The notes under the pieces were generated by a model. That model was given only the letters and a program-made list of their open reading frames with translations, was not told where the DNA came from and did no database searches. Shown one piece after another: positions 32,118 through 34,043 of a DNA stretch of 34,043 nucleotides; the first letter of the stretch is position 1; every line of letters begins with the position of its first letter. The stretch comes from Pyrinomonas sp040289685 (GTDB lineage Bacteria > Acidobacteriota > Blastocatellia > Pyrinomonadales > Pyrinomonadaceae): the NCBI RefSeq assembly GCF_040289685.1, contig NZ_PSLQ01000035.1, forward strand, positions 1 to 34,043. Reading direction: 5' to 3'. The translations under genes were made by a program, and so were the position numbers.

Positions 32118-32633
32118 ATGCGTGCCCGTCGGCAACCGCGCGCAGCGACGGTTGAAGCGATCGTCGCCGAAATCAAAAACGCGCTCGGCGACGAGTGGTT
32201 GCCGCGCATCTACCGCGAACGCGTTCGCGCGCAACGCACGCGCGCCTGTTCTCTGCCTGCAGTTGCGCGCGGCAATAAGCGCGTCGAAATCCAGCACACG
32301 CTGCTCGGCGTCGAACTCAAAGTGGGCCGACGACGCGTGCACTGCCCGGATCTAGCGACCGCCCGTTACCTCGCCACTTTCGCTCGTCTGGGTTGCAAAT
32401 CAGTCGCCGTGCCGTATGATATTACGCGGATCTCGCGCCTCGCCGATGATCTTGAATCGGCGTTTCACCGCCTGTTGCTTTTGACCGAGCACATGACCGA
32501 AGGGCGTGGGACGGTCTTTCGGCGCAGCGTGCGCGCGCGTTTACTGGGCGACGCGCGGCGCGAGATCGAAGAGATCGGCGCTGGACCATCGGCGCCGCAA
32601 TTCAATCAAACCACGCGCCAACGCGGCGGGTGA
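32118..32633 (+). CDS. Conserved-looking protein of unknown function
   Basis: A 171-aa soluble, basic protein; I do not recognise the family. The N-terminus is Arg-rich. The middle (GVELKVGRRRVHCPDLATARYLATFARLG, then SVAVPYDITRISRLADDLESAFHRLLLL) is a strand-then-helix pattern with natural codon periodicity. The ATG has AAGGTGA 7 nt upstream. Its TGA overlaps a GTG start codon of the amidotransferase frame (GTGA at 32630-32633), a sign of translational coupling, so the two products may act together. It lies 88 bp after nuoN, but nothing links it to complex I. Confidence 0.6.
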   Translation: MRARRQPRAATVEAIVAEIKNALGDEWLPRIYRERVRAQRTRACSLPAVARGNKRVEIQHTLLGVELKVGRRRVHCPDLATARYLATFARLGCKSVAVPYDITRISRLADDLESAFHRLLLLTEHMTEGRGTVFRRSVRARLLGDARREIEEIGAGPSAPQFNQTTRQRGG

Positions 32634-33567
32634 GCGAAAAGCGCATGGGACAAGATCAAAAAAGGATCGTTGCAGCAGCCGAGCCGCTCCCTTTCCCTTA
32701 CAATCAACGGACTTTTTGCCGCTACGAGCCAATCGAAAAACGGATCGGAGCGGCGCGCGTCCTCGTCATAGATGACCTGTTGCGCGACGAAGGCGACGTC
32801 TCAGACCGCGCGCGCGCCGATTGGGGCCGTCAGCTGCGCACGCAGTTGCAACGCGAACGCGAGATCGCTGCGCTCGCTGTCGAGAACATTCTGAACAACG
32901 TCGCGCGGCTCGTCCGCCAGCCAGCGACCGAAGTCGCACATCTTTCGGAGATCGTCGAAGCGACGGAAGGGTTTCGTCCGCAGGCCATCGTCTTGAGCGG
33001 CACGCTCAGCGATTTCGACTACTACAATCAGCAACTGCTTCAGCGGTTCAAAGAGTTCATCCGCCGAACCAAAACCGCCGTGCTCGGCATCTGCGGCGGC
33101 CATCAACTGATCGGGTGGAGCTTCGGCGCGCGCGTCGTCACGCTAGACCGGCTCATCAACGCCGGCAAAACCGGCACTGCGAATACCAGTACCGTTTCGT
33201 CCGCATCACTGATCCGACGGACCCGATCTTCGCCGGCATAAACGAACGGGAATCGGGCATCTGGCAGGATTACACGCTCGAAGCGCGCATCCTGCGCGTT
33301 TGGCAGAACCACGGACTGCAACTCGATCGCGTGCCCGAAGGCTTTAAGCTCCTCGCCACGAGCTACCTTTGCCGCAATCAGATGATGGTCCGGCGCGAGG
33401 CTGGGCAACTCATCTACGCCGTGCAATTCCATCTCGAAAAGTCTTTCGAGGACTGGCGCAAAAACCCGACGCGATGGGAACACCCCAACGAATCGCGCGA
33501 CGGGCGCATCATTTTCGAAAACTTCTTGCGGCAAGCGATCGAACACGCAGAGAAGATCGAAGCTTGA
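32630..33567 (+). pseudogene. Class I glutamine amidotransferase-like gene, interrupted by a frameshift
   Basis: The first frame (GTG 32630, or ATG 32645) carries the nucleophile elbow LGICGGHQLIG (Cys155 counted from 32630) after RVLVIDD and AIVLSGTLSDFDYYN. At about 33130-33182 the match moves to another frame, starting near EYQYRFVRITDPTDPIFAGI and ending with the His and Glu of the triad in AVQFHLEKSFEDW (His codon at 33430), to the stop at 33565-33567. The two halves together make a GATase1-type domain of normal size. One missing base (or two extra) would explain the break. No slippery heptamer is visible. It is real decay or a sequence error; intact, it would be a peptidase-like or ammonia-releasing GATase of unknown substrate. 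Confidence 0.75.
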
Positions 33568-33578
33568 TCCGAGAAGTC

Positions 33579-33795
33579 GTGAAACGTCGAGCCGCGGCGC
33601 GCTGGCACCAGTCTATCTTCGTTCTTTTCGCCGTCGGCGCGCTGCTCGCCGCATGGGTCATCATCCATCGAGAACGCGCGCCGCCCCCCTCTTTCTCGTG
33701 TTCACACGCTCCTTGTTCCGGTGGAGTTGAGTGACCCCTTCGGCATCGCCCTCTCTTCGGACGGCACAATGTACGTCGCCGATGGCGAACAAGGG
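33579..33795 (+). pseudogene. NHL/beta-propeller-type exported protein, 5' fragment, frame-broken
   Basis: From a GTG at 33579 (a TTG at 33564 is also possible, overlapping the previous stop codon) the product has a basic start and an anchor helix (QSIFVLFAVGALLAAWVII). A run of six C at 33684-33689 then throws the frame off. With five C it would continue to VPVELSDPFGIALSSDGTMY and VADGEQG, the first blade of an NHL repeat. Similarity stops at about 33795, where different sequence begins. So the gene is both frameshifted and cut by an insertion or rearrangement. Confidence 0.6.
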
Positions 33796-34043
33796 TTGAG
33801 AACTGCTCACGAAAATATGAACCCGGACAGACACACCTGAGACTGCCTTAACTAAAATGTGAGGACCACTCCGAGGAAAGGAGGTCCCCACAGATGCAGC
33901 TTACAACCGTCGGCCAAGAGGTGTGGAGGTCAGCGAAGCTACCTTGGGGGGCTCTTGGAGGTCAAGGTACGCTTCGCGTGACCATGGCTAAGTTGAGAGG
34001 TGAGTTGGCCCCCACGGAGTCTCAGATGTATTGACCGATTACA
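33796..34043 (+). mobile_element. Foreign sequence cutting the NHL gene, probably the end of a mobile element
   Basis: The NHL match ends abruptly and the base style changes (AT-richer, with AACTAAAATGT and GAAAATATGAAC). The block opens with TGAG-aactg-CTCA (33797-33809) and contains hairpins at 33863-33887 and near 33960-33985. It runs to the window end, so no transposase core or second terminus can be seen. The element family is not identified. Confidence 0.35.
33894..34034 (+). CDS. Short reading frame with a strong but sequestered ribosome site
   Basis: A 46-aa frame beginning MQLTTVGQEVW and ending with the stop at 34032-34034. It is preceded by AAAGGAGGT (33877-33885), one of the best Shine-Dalgarno sequences in the window, 8 nt from the ATG. 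That site lies inside the hairpin GGACC-act-CC / GG-a-GGTCC (33863-33887), an arrangement often seen in front of transposase genes. It may be a leader peptide or the broken start of a larger element-encoded protein. No family recognised. Confidence 0.35.
   Translation: MQLTTVGQEVWRSAKLPWGALGGQGTLRVTMAKLRGELAPTESQMY

Noticed and set aside
1..34043. CRISPR arrays, tRNA or rRNA genes
   Set aside because: No regularly spaced repeat-spacer pattern, cloverleaf-like sequence or rRNA signature was noticed on either strand; a tRNA scan would settle this.

Overview
The window (about 58-60 % GC by eye) is a bacterial chromosomal segment. It is dominated by a 13-gene nuo cluster for respiratory complex I (NADH:quinone oxidoreductase), preceded by metabolic and stress genes. 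The gene set is a DUF3108 protein, a DUF4912 + GH57 branching-enzyme pair, inositol-phosphate synthase, HEAT and J-domain proteins, PhyH dioxygenase, OsmC, scattered Uma2 and retropepsin-like genes, and IS200/IS605 remnants. This suits an Acidobacteriota genome, perhaps of the thermophilic Blastocatellia/Pyrinomonas type. That placement is inference from content and style; no rRNA or marker gene here proves it.

Layout. 1-240: decayed right ends of IS200/IS605 (TnpB-type) elements. 248-4886: DUF3108 exported protein, DUF4912 protein, GH57 1,4-alpha-glucan branching enzyme and an AraC-type regulator, closed by a terminator at 4950-4975. 5062-6381: inositol-3-phosphate synthase. 6440-8097: a solitary Clp-type AAA+ ATPase with an elaborate upstream region (repeated operator-like motifs, a good sigma70 promoter, a possible switching leader) and a strong bidirectional terminator. 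8286-12202 (minus strand): HEAT-repeat protein, a small unknown, a membrane J-domain protein and a PhyH dioxygenase. 12400-14302 (plus): OsmC peroxiredoxin and a PLP aminotransferase. 14693-32029: the nuo cluster, in the order nuoA, B, C, [Uma2 pseudogene], D, E, F, [retropepsin-like pseudogene], G, H, J, K, L, M, [thioredoxin-fold protein], N. 32118-33567: an unknown 171-aa protein overlapping a frame-broken class I glutamine amidotransferase. 33579-33795: a frame-broken, truncated NHL-type protein, then foreign-looking sequence to the end.

How it works together. NuoE, F and G form the NADH-oxidising arm; NuoB, C and D form the quinone-reducing connection; NuoA, H, J, K, L, M and N form the membrane proton-pumping arm. 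NuoI, the 2x[4Fe-4S] wire between NuoG and NuoB, is not encoded here, although every other standard subunit is. NuoG carries a complete eight-cysteine ferredoxin-like domain in addition to its usual clusters. The cluster has collected decayed copies of two small gene families and an intact exported thioredoxin-like gene, so it is looser than the textbook operon.

Both window ends look like repeated or mobile sequence and the length is not round. The window may therefore be one draft-assembly contig bounded by repeats. Several genes near the right end carry single-base frame breaks, which could be real decay or sequence error.
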